From Bradyrhizobium sp. 132 (lineage in GTDB: Bacteria; Pseudomonadota; Alphaproteobacteria; Rhizobiales; Xanthobacteraceae), in assembly GCF_023074185.1 (NCBI RefSeq), contig NZ_JADPKY010000126.1, positions 265,335-329,334 on the forward strand: a stretch of 64,000 nt of DNA, read 5' to 3'. Of the stretch, positions 1-8,302 are shown piece by piece. The first letter of the stretch is position 1; the number at the start of each line of letters is the position of its first letter. Position numbers and translations under genes: made by a program. Below the pieces are notes generated by a model. That model was given only the letters and a program-made list of their open reading frames with translations. It had not been told where the DNA came from and ran no database searches.

Positions 1-198
1 GCCGAGCCGCGAGGCCATGCTGACGATCTGGTCTGTGGTGTGAACCGCGTTCGGCCGCCGGATTTTCGGGATCGCCTCCATCTCCGCGGTACGCGCGAAC
101 AGCTTCATGCCGATCACCGTGGTCTTCAGCCGCAGCAGGCTGTTGAGATCGGCGACGAGGCCGGCAAGATCGATGCTGTCTGCACTCTGCTGTTGCAT
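1..198 (-). CDS. DUF169 family protein, N-terminal part (runs off left edge)
   Basis: Reading the minus strand from an ATG at 198 gives 66 open codons beginning MQQQSADSIDLAGLVADLN, then LLRLKTTVIGMKLF and HTTDQIVSMASRLG. This matches my memory of the start of DUF169 proteins, a family of unknown biochemical role often found near redox or metal genes. A strong ribosome site (GGGAGGA on the minus strand, 204-209) sits just upstream, so the start looks right. The C-terminal part lies outside the window, so completeness cannot be judged. The overlapping plus-strand reading frame here is rejected as a shadow. Confidence 0.75.
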   Translation of the reverse strand, partial: MQQQSADSIDLAGLVADLNSLLRLKTTVIGMKLFARTAEMEAIPKIRRPNAVHTTDQIVSMASRLG

Positions 199-255
199 GG
201 CGTCCTCCCGGCCGGCGGTCGCGCGCCGGCGCTATTTATTGTTTCTTGAACGGTT

Positions 256-972
256 CTAGTCCTTCGCCGGTCCCGGGAGCAACTCGCTAGTCCGGCCCAT
301 CAGGCGGTAGGCAACGAGCCCGATCCATTCGCGCACCGCCACTTCGGTCCTGGCAAGACCGTCGCCGCCGACATTGGTGAAAGAGAGGAGAGCGTCACGC
401 CCGCCCATTCGCCAGTCCACGGGATAGGCTTCGACGTCAAATCCGGCCTTGCGGAAGATCCCCATCGCGCGTGGCATGTGAAAGGCCGACGTGACCAGGA
501 GCCAGCGTTCGCCCGGCTTTGGCGATACCAATTGCCTCGTGAAGATCGCATTCTCCCAGGTGTTGCGGGAATCGCGATCGAGAATCAGGCGATCCTTCGC
601 GATGCCGAGGCTTTCGAGGATCGGCGCGGAGTAGTCGGCCTCCCTGGAATCGGTTTCGACAAGATTCGCAGTGCCCCCGGTGAAGACGATGCGCGCATTG
701 GGATAGCGGCGCGCGAGCCCGGCCGGCGCAAACAAGCGATCGGCCGCGTGCGAAACGACTGGCGTGCGATGCGCCGCCGACAGATCGGTGTCGATGGAGC
801 CGCCAAGCACGATGATGCCGTCGGGCGCGCCGCGCGCCGGGTCCCATGCCGGAAACCGCGATTCCAATGGATAGAGCAGCAGATTACCGAGCGGCGAGAA
901 CGCAGCCAGTGCCAGCAGCACCAGCGTGGTCACGGCGAGCTTGCGGCCGACCGCGGAAAAACGCGTCGCCAT
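256..972 (-). CDS. YdcF/DUF218 family membrane-anchored protein
   Basis: The protein has the DUF218/YdcF fold signatures: a membrane segment near residues 12-34, then DGIIVLGG (about 52-59), a central VFTGG, an E-x-S-x-N-T-W-E-N segment and LLVTSAFHMPRA. YdcF-like proteins bind nucleotides or act in envelope processes; the exact reaction is unknown. The ATG given here is the only canonical start, but the frame stays open upstream and reads LYFVLSKTIGTALLP, a hydrophobic N-terminus that I recall in relatives. That extension would begin at a CTG at 1059, and no ATG, GTG or TTG lies between the upstream stop and that CTG. The true protein is therefore probably about 267 residues with two N-terminal membrane helices. 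Confidence 0.8.
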   Translation of the reverse strand: MATRFSAVGRKLAVTTLVLLALAAFSPLGNLLLYPLESRFPAWDPARGAPDGIIVLGGSIDTDLSAAHRTPVVSHAADRLFAPAGLARRYPNARIVFTGGTANLVETDSREADYSAPILESLGIAKDRLILDRDSRNTWENAIFTRQLVSPKPGERWLLVTSAFHMPRAMGIFRKAGFDVEAYPVDWRMGGRDALLSFTNVGGDGLARTEVAVREWIGLVAYRLMGRTSELLPGPAKD

Positions 973-1090
973 CAGCAGCAGCGACAGGATTCCCAGCTCG
1001 ATCAGAAGATTGATCGGCAGCAGCGCGGTGCCGATGGTCTTGGAAAGAACGAAATACAGGGGAGCCTCGCTGGGATGATCGTGCCATGTG

Positions 1091-1158
1091 CGGGCTTGAC
1101 CAGCCCGTCCATCTTCAGAAATCTTCTTGAAAGAGGATCGATCACCCGGTCAAGCCCG
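1091..1158. repeat. palindromic intergenic repeat
   Basis: An 11-base inverted repeat, CGGGCTTGACC at 1091-1101 and GGTCAAGCCCG at 1148-1158, encloses a GC-rich spacer. It lies in the divergent gap between the YdcF-like gene and the amidase gene. I recall similar 'gggcttgacc' palindromes scattered between Bradyrhizobium genes, but no copy count was made here. Confidence 0.5.
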
Positions 1159-1187
1159 GGCTCGATGAAACCGGACGGACAAGCCAC

Positions 1188-2129
1188 ATGACCCATCACC
1201 ACCTGCATTCCAGCCCCGAAACCTGCCATTGGGGCTTCTTCGAAGCTGCGCTCAAGCCCGTCCTTACCATCGCGAGCGGTGACGAGGTGACGGTCGACAC
1301 CATCAGCGGCGGCCCTGACATGCTGCCCGACCGCAGCAAGTTTCACATCCCGCCCGAGATGTTCGAGGTTCATGCCAAAAACGAGCGCATGCTCCCCGGC
1401 CATATCCTCACCGGCCCGATCGCGGTCGAAGGGGCCGAGCCCGGTGACGTGCTCGCGGTCGAAATCCTCGACGTCCAGCTCCGCCAGGATTGGGGCTGGA
1501 ACATGATCAAGCCGCTGTCCGGCACCCTGCCCGACGATTTCCACGAGACTCGCATCCTGAACATCCCGCTCGACCGGTCGCGGATGGTCGGCCGCATGCC
1601 GTGGGGGCTCGACCTGCCGCTCAAGCCGTTCTTCGGCGTGATGGGCGTTTCGCCGCCGCCGGCCTGGGGCCGCATCTCCTCGCTCGTTCCACGCGCCATG
1701 GGCGGCAATCTCGACAACAAGGAGCTTGGCGCCGGTGCGACACTCTATCTGCCGGTATTCGTTCCCGGCGCGCTGTTCTCCTGCGGCGACGGCCATGCCG
1801 TGCAGGGCGACGGCGAGGTCTGCGTCACCGCTATCGAGACCGCACTCCAGGGCCGCTTCCGCCTGACGCTGCGCAAGGACCTCAGGCTCGATTATCCCCG
1901 CGGCGAGACGGCGACGCACTACATGACCATGGCGATGGACCCCGATCTCGACCAGTGCGTGGTGCGGGCGCTGCGCGACATGATCGTGTTGCTCGGCGAG
2001 AAGCGAAACCTGTCGCGCGAGGACGCCTATACGCTGTGCAGCCTGGCGGCCGATCTGCGGGTGACCCAGACCGTCAACGGCTGCAAGGGCATCCATTGCA
2101 TGATCGAAAAGGCGATCGTGCACGGCTGA
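1188..2129 (+). CDS. acetamidase/formamidase family protein
   Basis: The 313-residue product reads as an FmdA/AmdA family amidase, which hydrolyses formamide or short amides to ammonia and the acid in the cytoplasm. Supporting stretches are VTVDTISGGPDML near residue 35, the conserved GHILTGPIAVEGAEPGDVL block near 70-90, WGR, GNLDNKELGAGATLYLPV near 175-192, and SCGDGHAVQGDGEVC near 200-213, where the family's metal-binding His and Asp residues lie. Length fits the family (about 300-320). It stands alone, divergent from the YdcF-like gene, so its substrate cannot be told from context. Confidence 0.9.
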   Translation: MTHHHLHSSPETCHWGFFEAALKPVLTIASGDEVTVDTISGGPDMLPDRSKFHIPPEMFEVHAKNERMLPGHILTGPIAVEGAEPGDVLAVEILDVQLRQDWGWNMIKPLSGTLPDDFHETRILNIPLDRSRMVGRMPWGLDLPLKPFFGVMGVSPPPAWGRISSLVPRAMGGNLDNKELGAGATLYLPVFVPGALFSCGDGHAVQGDGEVCVTAIETALQGRFRLTLRKDLRLDYPRGETATHYMTMAMDPDLDQCVVRALRDMIVLLGEKRNLSREDAYTLCSLAADLRVTQTVNGCKGIHCMIEKAIVHG

Positions 2130-2328
2130 TCCGGCCCGCCCTTTCTGACCCATCGACGCCACACCGCCGCCAGGCCTCTCGCGCGGCGCGCCGCGCCATG
2201 CCGAACTTCCCCAGCGATTCCAATGGGCTGACGCATCGGCCGAAGCCGGATTTGACTTCCGCCTCCAAATCTAAATAGACTCTTAATCGTTACTTTTATG
2301 TACCCGCGTATGAGGCTAGCGTTTAGGC

Positions 2329-2526
2329 ATGGCCACCGAAAAAGCCGAGACTGACCGCATTCCCGTAACCTTGGCGCTCTCGACCATCACCTATCTGGAG
2401 AAGCTGGTGAGACAGGGCACCCACGGCACCAGCGTTCCCGGCGTCGCACGTACCTTGATCGAGGAAGGCATCCGTCTCGCCATCAAGGACGGGCTTTTGT
2501 CGATTCGCGACAATGGCAGGACGTGA
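2329..2526 (+). CDS. small conserved protein of unknown function
   Basis: A 65-residue protein with the pattern TLALSTITYLEKLVRQG then GVARTLIEEGIRLAIKDG. The short strand followed by two amphipathic helices resembles a ribbon-helix-helix DNA-binding or antitoxin-like fold, but I cannot assign a family. It sits 72 bases before gcrA in the same direction and may be co-transcribed. A CcrM methylation site (GACTC, 2278-2282) lies just upstream, which would fit cell-cycle-linked expression of the pair; that link is inference. The ribosome site is weak. Confidence 0.7.
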   Translation: MATEKAETDRIPVTLALSTITYLEKLVRQGTHGTSVPGVARTLIEEGIRLAIKDGLLSIRDNGRT

Positions 2527-2598
2527 GCGCGCGCCGGGCGTGAGGCGGACGGATATCGAGAGGCGGATGGCCGACATCTGCAACCTGGGACCGCTACA

Positions 2599-3090
2599 AT
2601 GCCTGTTCTCTCACCGACTTCTTCACAGACCTGGACCGACGAACGAATCGAACTTCTGAAGCTGCACTTCGAGGCCGGCCTCTCCTGCCGCGAGATCGCC
2701 GCCGACATCGGCGTCAGCCGCAACGCCGTGATCGGCAAGCTGTCCCGCCTGAATCTGACCCGCGGCCGGACTATCGACGACCGCAAGATTCAGAACAGGG
2801 GCACCGCGCCGCCGCGCGCGCCGCGGACCGTGCCGCGGCTGCAATACGAGATGCTCGCCACGATCTATGGCGAGACCGGCGCGCCCGTAGTCACCGGCCC
2901 GATCGACGATGCCAATCGCTGCTCGCTGCTGGAGCTTGCCGAGAACCGCTGCCGCTGGCCGATCTCCACGCCTGGCGCAGACGATTTCTGCTTCTGCGGT
3001 AACTCCGCATCCGACGGCCAGTCCTATTGCGCCGGCCACAGCCGCCTCGCCTACCGGCCAAACTCCCGGGCGCGCGTGATGCGCGGCTGA
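2599..3090 (+). CDS. gcrA: GcrA family cell cycle regulator
   Basis: GcrA binds CcrM-methylated promoters with sigma-70 RNA polymerase in alphaproteobacteria and drives cell-cycle genes. The N-terminal helix-turn-helix (TWTDERIELLKLHFEAG through GVSRNAVIGKLSRL, residues about 11-52) is typical. The variable middle is followed by the family's cysteine-rich C-terminus with CRWPI, FCFCG and YCAGHSRLAY (residues about 118-155). At 163 residues it matches the usual length. The ATG is the only sensible start; coding begins immediately ahead of the TWTDE motif. A small unknown gene precedes it on the same strand. Confidence 0.93.
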   Translation: MPVLSPTSSQTWTDERIELLKLHFEAGLSCREIAADIGVSRNAVIGKLSRLNLTRGRTIDDRKIQNRGTAPPRAPRTVPRLQYEMLATIYGETGAPVVTGPIDDANRCSLLELAENRCRWPISTPGADDFCFCGNSASDGQSYCAGHSRLAYRPNSRARVMRG

Positions 3091-3099
3091 GCCGTGTCC

Positions 3100-3200
3100 C
3101 AAAAACGAAAAACCTCCGGCAGGGCATTGCCGGAGGTTTCTGGAGGCTTAGCATCACGCCAAGAGCCGCAACTTTCGTAAATCGGCTGCAAGCCATATAG
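3100..3200 (-). ncRNA. candidate small RNA between porin and gcrA
   Basis: The roughly 165 bases between two leftward terminators contain no supported protein gene. On the minus strand an AT-rich stretch (3200-3235) with TAAGCTATAT could serve as a -10 region, followed by about 95 bases including a small hairpin (GGCTTGCAGCC) and ending in the strong stem and U-tract at 3101-3139. Size and ending fit a trans-acting bacterial small RNA. No expression or conservation evidence is available, so this is inference. Confidence 0.3.
3101..3139 (-). terminator. Rho-independent terminator, minus orientation
   Basis: A perfect 12-base stem (AAACCTCCGGCA, 3110-3121, against TGCCGGAGGTTT, 3128-3139) with a 6-base loop. 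Read on the minus strand the stem is followed by TTTTTCGTTTTT, so it ends leftward transcription. The + side has only a short T stretch, so gcrA termination here would be weaker. The porin has its own terminator further right, which leaves this one without an obvious protein-coding client. Confidence 0.75.
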
Positions 3201-3301
3201 CTTAGTAACTCAGGTAAGTAAATAAATTTGGGGCCGGTCGAATCGCATGGCTCGTCTTCGTCGTCCGCACGGGCCGTCGGATTTTCCGAAAGCCATCTCG
3301 T

Positions 3302-3331
3302 AAAAAGCCCCGGCGGTTTCCCGCCGGGGCT
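3302..3331 (-). terminator. Rho-independent terminator of the porin gene
   Basis: An 11-base stem (AGCCCCGGCGG, 3306-3316, with CCGCCGGGGCT, 3321-3331), TTTC/GAAA loop, followed on the minus strand by TTTTTA. It lies 24 bases past the porin stop codon. Confidence 0.88.
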
Positions 3332-3354
3332 AGTTCAGATCCGAAGACCTTAGC

Positions 3355-4884
3355 TTACCAGTTGCGCTGGGCGCGCAGCAGCAGGCTGTAGGTGTCCTGG
3401 TCCTTCAGTTCGTATGCAGCCGCCGGCTTGGCAACGCTTGCCAGCGTCGGCGCCGTGATCGTTCCCGAGTACTTCTGGTCGAGGTGGCTGTAGACGAAGT
3501 CAGCCGAGAAGGTCAGGTTCTTGACCGGCGTCCAGCGGGTGATGACGCCGATCTGGCCAATGTTGAAGTCCGGGTTGCAGGTACCGGTCAGCGAAGCAAA
3601 CGCAGCGCTTCCGCAGATCAGGCCCTTGGCCGTGCCGCTGTAGTTGACCGCAGCCCACGCACCATAGAGCGCCGAGTTCCAGTACGGGTTCCAATTGTGG
3701 GTGTAGGCACCACGGAAGCCGTAGGTCTTGGTCAGCTCGAGGCCGCCGCCGGCACCGAACACCGCATCAGACACGCCGGCGAAGCCGATGCTCTGATACG
3801 CGGAGCTCGAGCTGCCGAACATCGAGTAGCTGGTCGCTGCCAGCTCCTGGAAGTTGTAGCGGCTCGCGCCATCGGTATAGACGCCCGAAATGTTGATCTG
3901 GTCGCCCGCGCCCGTTGGAATGTTCTTGATCGACAGTGCGAGTTGGACCGCCCAGCCCCATTTGTCCTCGGGGTGACCGGTGGCTTCGGTTGCGCCGTAG
4001 TAGCCGACATGGTTGTCGTGTGCGGCAACCGATGCTTGGAACAGGCCCCAGGCCTGATCGACGCGGACCATGCCAACGATGTCGGGCGCAGTGGTGCCAC
4101 CGAGATCGTTCGCGCCATAAGCTCCGCCGAGAACGCCGGCCGTGGACATCGCGGCTGTGTTCCAGACGTTGGTCTGGAAGGCCAGCGACTGGTCCTGCGC
4201 CGAGATCGACGCCGTCACGCCCTGACCGAAATCGGCAGTGTAGGTGAACTGATTGACACCGTTGGTGGTGCCGCTGCCGCCGACGAGCTGGTCGAAGTTG
4301 TTGCCGGGATAGTTGATCCAGGGCGCGTCGAACTGCGACACGGACTTACCCATGGTGAAGCCGGCGAACTGGATGAAGGCGTAGTAGACGCCGAGCGAAC
4401 CGCCCGAGATCGTGCCTGAACTTGCGTTGTTCGGCGCAGACACACCGGTACTTCCGAGTTGCGAGTAAACGGTCGCACCCGGCGTCGTGCCGCTTCCCGT
4501 ATAAATGTCAGTCGTCCAGGTGAACACCGCATCAAAATAGGTACGAACCACGCCGTACTCGGTCGCGGTACGCGTATCGATGTTGAGGTCCTCGCGAGCG
4601 CGAGTCGAGTAGTAGTTCGCCAGACGGTTGTTCGCAGCGGCAACACTGCTATACGCACCGCTGTAGTTGCCTCCAGCATTGAGCGCAACTTCAGCACGCA
4701 GGTAGCCGCCGAGCTTGATGCAGGTATCGCTGCCCGGGATATAGTAGAAGCCCGCGCCGTACAGCGTGCAGATCTTCACGTACTCGACCGCCTTGGCCTT
4801 GACCGGAAGATCAGCCGCCTGAGCTCCACCGACGGCGATCAGACCCGCCGCAGTGCCGAGCAAAAGGCTCTTCACCATTTTCAT
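3355..4884 (-). CDS. porin (Porin_2 family, Omp2b/RopA type)
   Basis: The 509-residue precursor begins MKMVKSLLLGTAAGLIAVGG with cleavage expected after AQA, giving a mature start ADLPVKAKAVEYVKIC. Together with CTLYGAGFYYIPGSDTCIKLGGYLRAE this is the hallmark of rhizobial and Brucella trimeric porins, which admit small hydrophilic solutes through the outer membrane. The barrel ends in the aromatic C-terminal residue W (AQRNW) required for BamA recognition. A good ribosome site (TTGGAGG) precedes the ATG and a terminator follows. It is slightly longer than some paralogues, and such porins usually occur in several copies per genome. Confidence 0.94.
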   Translation of the reverse strand: MKMVKSLLLGTAAGLIAVGGAQAADLPVKAKAVEYVKICTLYGAGFYYIPGSDTCIKLGGYLRAEVALNAGGNYSGAYSSVAAANNRLANYYSTRAREDLNIDTRTATEYGVVRTYFDAVFTWTTDIYTGSGTTPGATVYSQLGSTGVSAPNNASSGTISGGSLGVYYAFIQFAGFTMGKSVSQFDAPWINYPGNNFDQLVGGSGTTNGVNQFTYTADFGQGVTASISAQDQSLAFQTNVWNTAAMSTAGVLGGAYGANDLGGTTAPDIVGMVRVDQAWGLFQASVAAHDNHVGYYGATEATGHPEDKWGWAVQLALSIKNIPTGAGDQINISGVYTDGASRYNFQELAATSYSMFGSSSSAYQSIGFAGVSDAVFGAGGGLELTKTYGFRGAYTHNWNPYWNSALYGAWAAVNYSGTAKGLICGSAAFASLTGTCNPDFNIGQIGVITRWTPVKNLTFSADFVYSHLDQKYSGTITAPTLASVAKPAAAYELKDQDTYSLLLRAQRNW

Positions 4885-5288
4885 TTAAAACCTCCAAGTT
4901 GCTCATTTTACGGAGACTGGACCGTGAGGCCCCCCAGATCCCCGTCTCTAAATCCGCTCGGCCGCTTCGCGCTTTCGGACACACCCGCTTTCGACGCGAG
5001 GGACGTGAGCGGACCACCTGCAACGGGACGATCGAGTACCCCCACCGTCACGGATCAATATGCATCCGCTGTTCCCTAATCAAAATAGTTTATTTAGTCA
5101 GCCTTATGGGTTTCATTAAACCTGTGCCCCGCGCGCAACACCCGGGAGGAACGATTCAGCTGAGCAGATCATGTTTGTAGTTTTAGTGACAAAATCACCC
5201 TGCTCTGCACTTGCGTCAGAGCAGGCTTGCGTGGACTATCAGTTGCAGGACACCCGCCGCAAAGAAATCAGATCACGGGAGTGACGCT
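4885..5288. promoter_or_regulatory. divergent control region between porin and MarR gene
   Basis: About 400 bases with no supported gene. It holds the porin leader (about 200 bases of mixed sequence) and an AT-rich block near 5080-5130 and again at 5175-5200 that probably contains both promoters. A TTG at 5211 keeps the MarR frame open but has no good ribosome site. No clear operator palindrome was recognised. Confidence 0.45.
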
Positions 5289-5795
5289 GTGTCAGCCACG
5301 AGGAAAGAAGGGGCGCGCCTCCGCTCCATCGGCAATCTGGATATCATCAAGCGCTTCACCTGGGAGATATCGTCGATCAACATGTACCTGGAGGAGCTGC
5401 GTCAGTTCTGGGCGAGAACGCTCGGCATCAGCGGCCCGCAATGGCTGATCCTGATGGCGATCTCCGACCTCGACAAGGACGACGGGATTCCGGTCAACGT
5501 CGTCTCCAAGCTCCTCCACGTCGATCCCTCGTTCGTCACCACCCAGTCCAAGCTGCTCGAGAAGAAGGGCCTGTTGCGCCGTCGCCCCTCGCCGACCGAC
5601 GCAAGGGTGGTCCGGCTGTCCCTGACCGAGAAGACGCAGAAGCACCTGGCGAGCCTCGACGAGCAGTACAAGACGATCAAGGAATTCGTCTTCCAGGAGT
5701 TCAACGAGAAAGAACTGACGGCATTCACCACCAAGCTCGCGATGCTGAAAACCCGTCTCGAAAAGGCCTGCGTCCGCCTGACCCTCGACTTCTGA
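5289..5795 (+). CDS. MarR family transcriptional regulator
   Basis: The 168-residue product has a winged-helix MarR fold: helix-rich N-terminus (IIKRFTWEISSINMYLEEL), the recognition region VVSKLLHVDPSFVTTQSKLL, and the wing with RRRPSPTDARVVRLSLTEK. MarR dimers repress promoters and release DNA on binding small aromatic ligands or oxidation; the ligand is unknown. The GTG start is chosen because GGGAG lies 8 bases upstream; a TTG at 5211 would add 26 unlikely residues. It is convergent with the hydrolase gene (14-base gap) and divergent from the porin, which is a plausible but unproven target. Confidence 0.85.
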   Translation: MSATRKEGARLRSIGNLDIIKRFTWEISSINMYLEELRQFWARTLGISGPQWLILMAISDLDKDDGIPVNVVSKLLHVDPSFVTTQSKLLEKKGLLRRRPSPTDARVVRLSLTEKTQKHLASLDEQYKTIKEFVFQEFNEKELTAFTTKLAMLKTRLEKACVRLTLDF

Positions 5796-5809
5796 CGCAG
5801 CGGCCGCTG

Positions 5810-6922
5810 CTAGATGCGCCCGGCGGCCCCGAGCCGCGATTCGAGCCAGTCGAAGATGTATTCATTGGCAAGGCTAGGATTGTCCGCATGGGCCTGCGCC
5901 GCGCCGGTTTCGGTCGCGGTGAACACCTTCAGCATCACATCCGAGCTACCGAGCCGGGACGTCCGTACGATCTGACGCGCCCGATCGGCCTTGAGCCAGC
6001 CGTCCTCGCCCAGCGTGATCAGCACCGGACAGTCGGCGCTGGACGCCATCAGCGGAGCATGGGGCACCGGGACGATGCTGACGTCGCTCATGGCGAACCG
6101 GCTGGCAAAGAAGGCCCGCTCGTGCAGATCCCACAGTCCGCCGTCGCAGACGGCGGCGGCAAGCCGCGGCTCCTGCAACACCGCGCGCGCCACGAAGGAA
6201 GAGCCCCAGCCATCGGCGACGATCGCGACGCGATCGAAATCGACGTCGCTGCACGTCTCCAGATAGTCCATGACGCACGGAATCGAACTCTCGAGATCCC
6301 GGCGCCGCAACAGCGCGTCGAGATAATCGTCGCGCTGGTCGCCAAAGAGATCCAGCGCCAGCAACGAGAATCCGCGCTCGCGCGCATGCGGCGCGAGCTT
6401 GAACAGGAACTCCTCCTTGCGGTGGCCGGGCTCGCCGATGCAGATCACGGTCGGGGCACGCACTCTTCCCGACGGCGCGGGCAGAAAATAGCCCTGCAAC
6501 GAATGTCCGTCGAGCCAGGGGATCGTCACGACTTCCCCGGCCGGGTCGCGCGCCGCGAGGGAGCGGCGGGCGCAATCCTGCATCGCGAGCACCGCGACCC
6601 AGCGGCGCTCGTCGGCCTGATCGAGCGGCATTGCGGCCGCACTGTAGTAATTCATGGCGCGCAGCCAGTTGCGCTGTGCGGTCGCCCTGTGACCTTCGGC
6701 GAACGCGGCCTCGGCGCGATGCCGATTGGCCTGCGCCAGCTTCTTCCACTCGCGATGCCAGGACTGGTCTTCGCCCCGCTTCAGCCGCCGCGCGATCATC
6801 AGGCATTCCGCGATCGTGGCGCCGCCCTCCTGGGCCGCGGTGAGGAGCCGCGTGAATTCAGCGGAGATGTCCTCTCGCTCCGGGCAAAGGATCCAGTCGT
6901 CGGAGAGACATGCGGGTATCAT
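5810..6922 (-). CDS. FrsA-like alpha/beta hydrolase fold protein lacking the nucleophile
   Basis: A 370-residue protein with an N-terminal helical cap (1-125) and a C-terminal alpha/beta hydrolase core. Core landmarks are VTIPWLDGHSLQGYF, the oxyanion-region ICIGEPGHRKEEF (160-172), and the elbow strand RVAIVADGWGSSF (231-243). In active relatives the elbow reads G-x-S-x-G; here the nucleophile position is Gly238 (ADGWG). The acid (Asp307, LGEDGW) and His345 (QAHADN) positions appear kept. It resembles FrsA and pseudooxynicotine-type hydrolases, but as written it may lack classical esterase activity. Function unknown; solitary gene convergent with a MarR regulator. Confidence 0.78.
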   Translation of the reverse strand: MIPACLSDDWILCPEREDISAEFTRLLTAAQEGGATIAECLMIARRLKRGEDQSWHREWKKLAQANRHRAEAAFAEGHRATAQRNWLRAMNYYSAAAMPLDQADERRWVAVLAMQDCARRSLAARDPAGEVVTIPWLDGHSLQGYFLPAPSGRVRAPTVICIGEPGHRKEEFLFKLAPHARERGFSLLALDLFGDQRDDYLDALLRRRDLESSIPCVMDYLETCSDVDFDRVAIVADGWGSSFVARAVLQEPRLAAAVCDGGLWDLHERAFFASRFAMSDVSIVPVPHAPLMASSADCPVLITLGEDGWLKADRARQIVRTSRLGSSDVMLKVFTATETGAAQAHADNPSLANEYIFDWLESRLGAAGRI

Positions 6923-7186
6923 CGGGAGCTACGCTCTGGTCATCGCCTTACACATCACTGACTAAACTATTTCAGTTCCCTGACCAAGCTGCCGTGCACT
7001 GAATGAGAGCCGTTCGAGATCACCATCGCTTGAACGCATGGAATGTGTCGCATGCGTGACATTCCAATTCGTCATAAGTGGCCGAGCACTGGCAAGAGGT
7101 GGCACGTAAAATGACCTGCGCGCCTCTTGCCATGATGATCATCATACTTATATCCGCGCGCTCGCCGACGGCCTCAGCAAGCAGCT

Positions 7187-8158
7187 TCAACCAAGCCGCC
7201 AGCCGACTTCCTGCGTAAAGCTTTCGTAGAAGGATCTTTCATAGGCGTGCTCCGGCGCAGCACGAACGCGCTCGTCAAGGCGCTTTGCGTCCTCGCCCAC
7301 AAGAATGCGCCACTGCTCTGCCTTGACGCCGTCGAGGATAATCTTCGCGGCCTGCGCGGCGGTCGTCGGTGCATCCTCAAGGAAGCTGCGCGCGCGCTCG
7401 GCGAACACCGCCTGGATGTCGTCGTCCGACATCTTGTCAGCATCCGGAACGCCGGCCGCGACCATGCGCTTGCGGGTCAGCGCGACCTCGTCGGCGTTGA
7501 GCCGCTCCGAGCCGTCGACGCTTTGCACCTTGCGCGAGTTGGACACGATCGAGGTGCCGATATGGCCTGGCATCACCACCGAGCATTTGACGTGCGGCGC
7601 GTGCAGGCGGAGGTCGTTGATCAGCGCTTCGGTAAATCCCTTCACGGCGAACTTCGCCGAGCTGTAGGCTGTGTGCGCCTGCCCCATGCCGATCGAGGCC
7701 CAGAAGCCGTTGACGCTCGCGGTGTTGACGATGTGGGCCTCGTCCGCCGCGACCAGCATCGGCAGGAAGGTGCGGACGCCCAGATAGACGCCGCCCCAGC
7801 AGATGTTGAAGGTGCGCTCCCACTGCTCGCGCGTGTTGGTGAACAGGCTGCCGCCGCCACCGATGCCGGCATTGTTGAACAGGAGATGGATCCGGTCGGT
7901 CTTCTGCTGCTCGGCGAGCTCGTCGCGAAATCGCTTCAGATGATCCTCGATCGAGACGTCGGCGACATGGGTCGTGACGCGCAGGCCCTGCGGCAGTTTT
8001 TCGACCTCGCACAGCCGCTTGGTCTCGGCCATCGCGGCTTCCGAGACATCGCACATGGCGACATTGCAGCCCTCGGCGACGAGCTGCCGCGCGAGCTCGC
8101 GTCCCATTCCCGTGCCGCCGCCGGTGATGACGGCGATCTTTCCTACAAAATCCTTCAT
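7187..8158 (-). CDS. SDR family NAD(P)-dependent oxidoreductase
   Basis: Classical short-chain dehydrogenase: cofactor motif TGGGTGMG (12-19), NNAG (95-98), and the catalytic set Ser148, Tyr165 and Lys169 (YSSAK). These enzymes oxidise or reduce alcohols and ketones in the cytoplasm. At 323 residues it is longer than the minimal 250-residue SDR because of a C-terminal extension with a 'SDDDIQAVFAERARSFLED' segment, as in several long-chain or steroid-type SDRs. It follows a DapA-like gene on the same strand, separated by a terminator-like hairpin, so co-transcription is doubtful. Substrate cannot be told from sequence. Confidence 0.9.
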   Translation of the reverse strand: MKDFVGKIAVITGGGTGMGRELARQLVAEGCNVAMCDVSEAAMAETKRLCEVEKLPQGLRVTTHVADVSIEDHLKRFRDELAEQQKTDRIHLLFNNAGIGGGGSLFTNTREQWERTFNICWGGVYLGVRTFLPMLVAADEAHIVNTASVNGFWASIGMGQAHTAYSSAKFAVKGFTEALINDLRLHAPHVKCSVVMPGHIGTSIVSNSRKVQSVDGSERLNADEVALTRKRMVAAGVPDADKMSDDDIQAVFAERARSFLEDAPTTAAQAAKIILDGVKAEQWRILVGEDAKRLDERVRAAPEHAYERSFYESFTQEVGWRLG

Positions 8159-8234
8159 GGGACTTTCGGCCCCTCCCCTTGTCGGTATGTTTCTTCATGG
8201 CCGCGCCGCGCATCGGGGCGCAGCGCAAAATGTA

Positions 8235-8273
8235 GCAGCGCCGCATCCGCAGGTAAAAGCGGATCGGCGCTGC
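8235..8273 (-). terminator. strong hairpin after the DapA-like gene
   Basis: A 15-base-pair hairpin with one bulge: left arm 8235-8250 and right arm 8259-8273 pair as GCAGCGCCG/CGGCGCTGC plus ATCCGC/GCGGAT, loop AGGTAAAA. On the minus strand it is followed by TACATTTT, a short T stretch. It most likely ends the DapA-like transcript and could insulate the SDR gene. Confidence 0.6.
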
Positions 8274-8302
8274 CATGGTCGACAGTTATTTCGGGGCGCG
8301 GA

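Noticed and set aside
40..249. Plus-strand 69-codon frame at the left edge
   Set aside because: It is antisense to the DUF169 N-terminus, which has a ribosome site and a recognisable protein.
2891..3196. Minus-strand 101-codon frame overlapping gcrA
   Set aside because: It reads through a terminator hairpin and most of it is antisense to gcrA.
7133..7146. Palindrome ATGATGATCATCAT downstream of the SDR gene
   Set aside because: Short and simple in composition, located after a stop codon rather than before a gene; no operator role supported.
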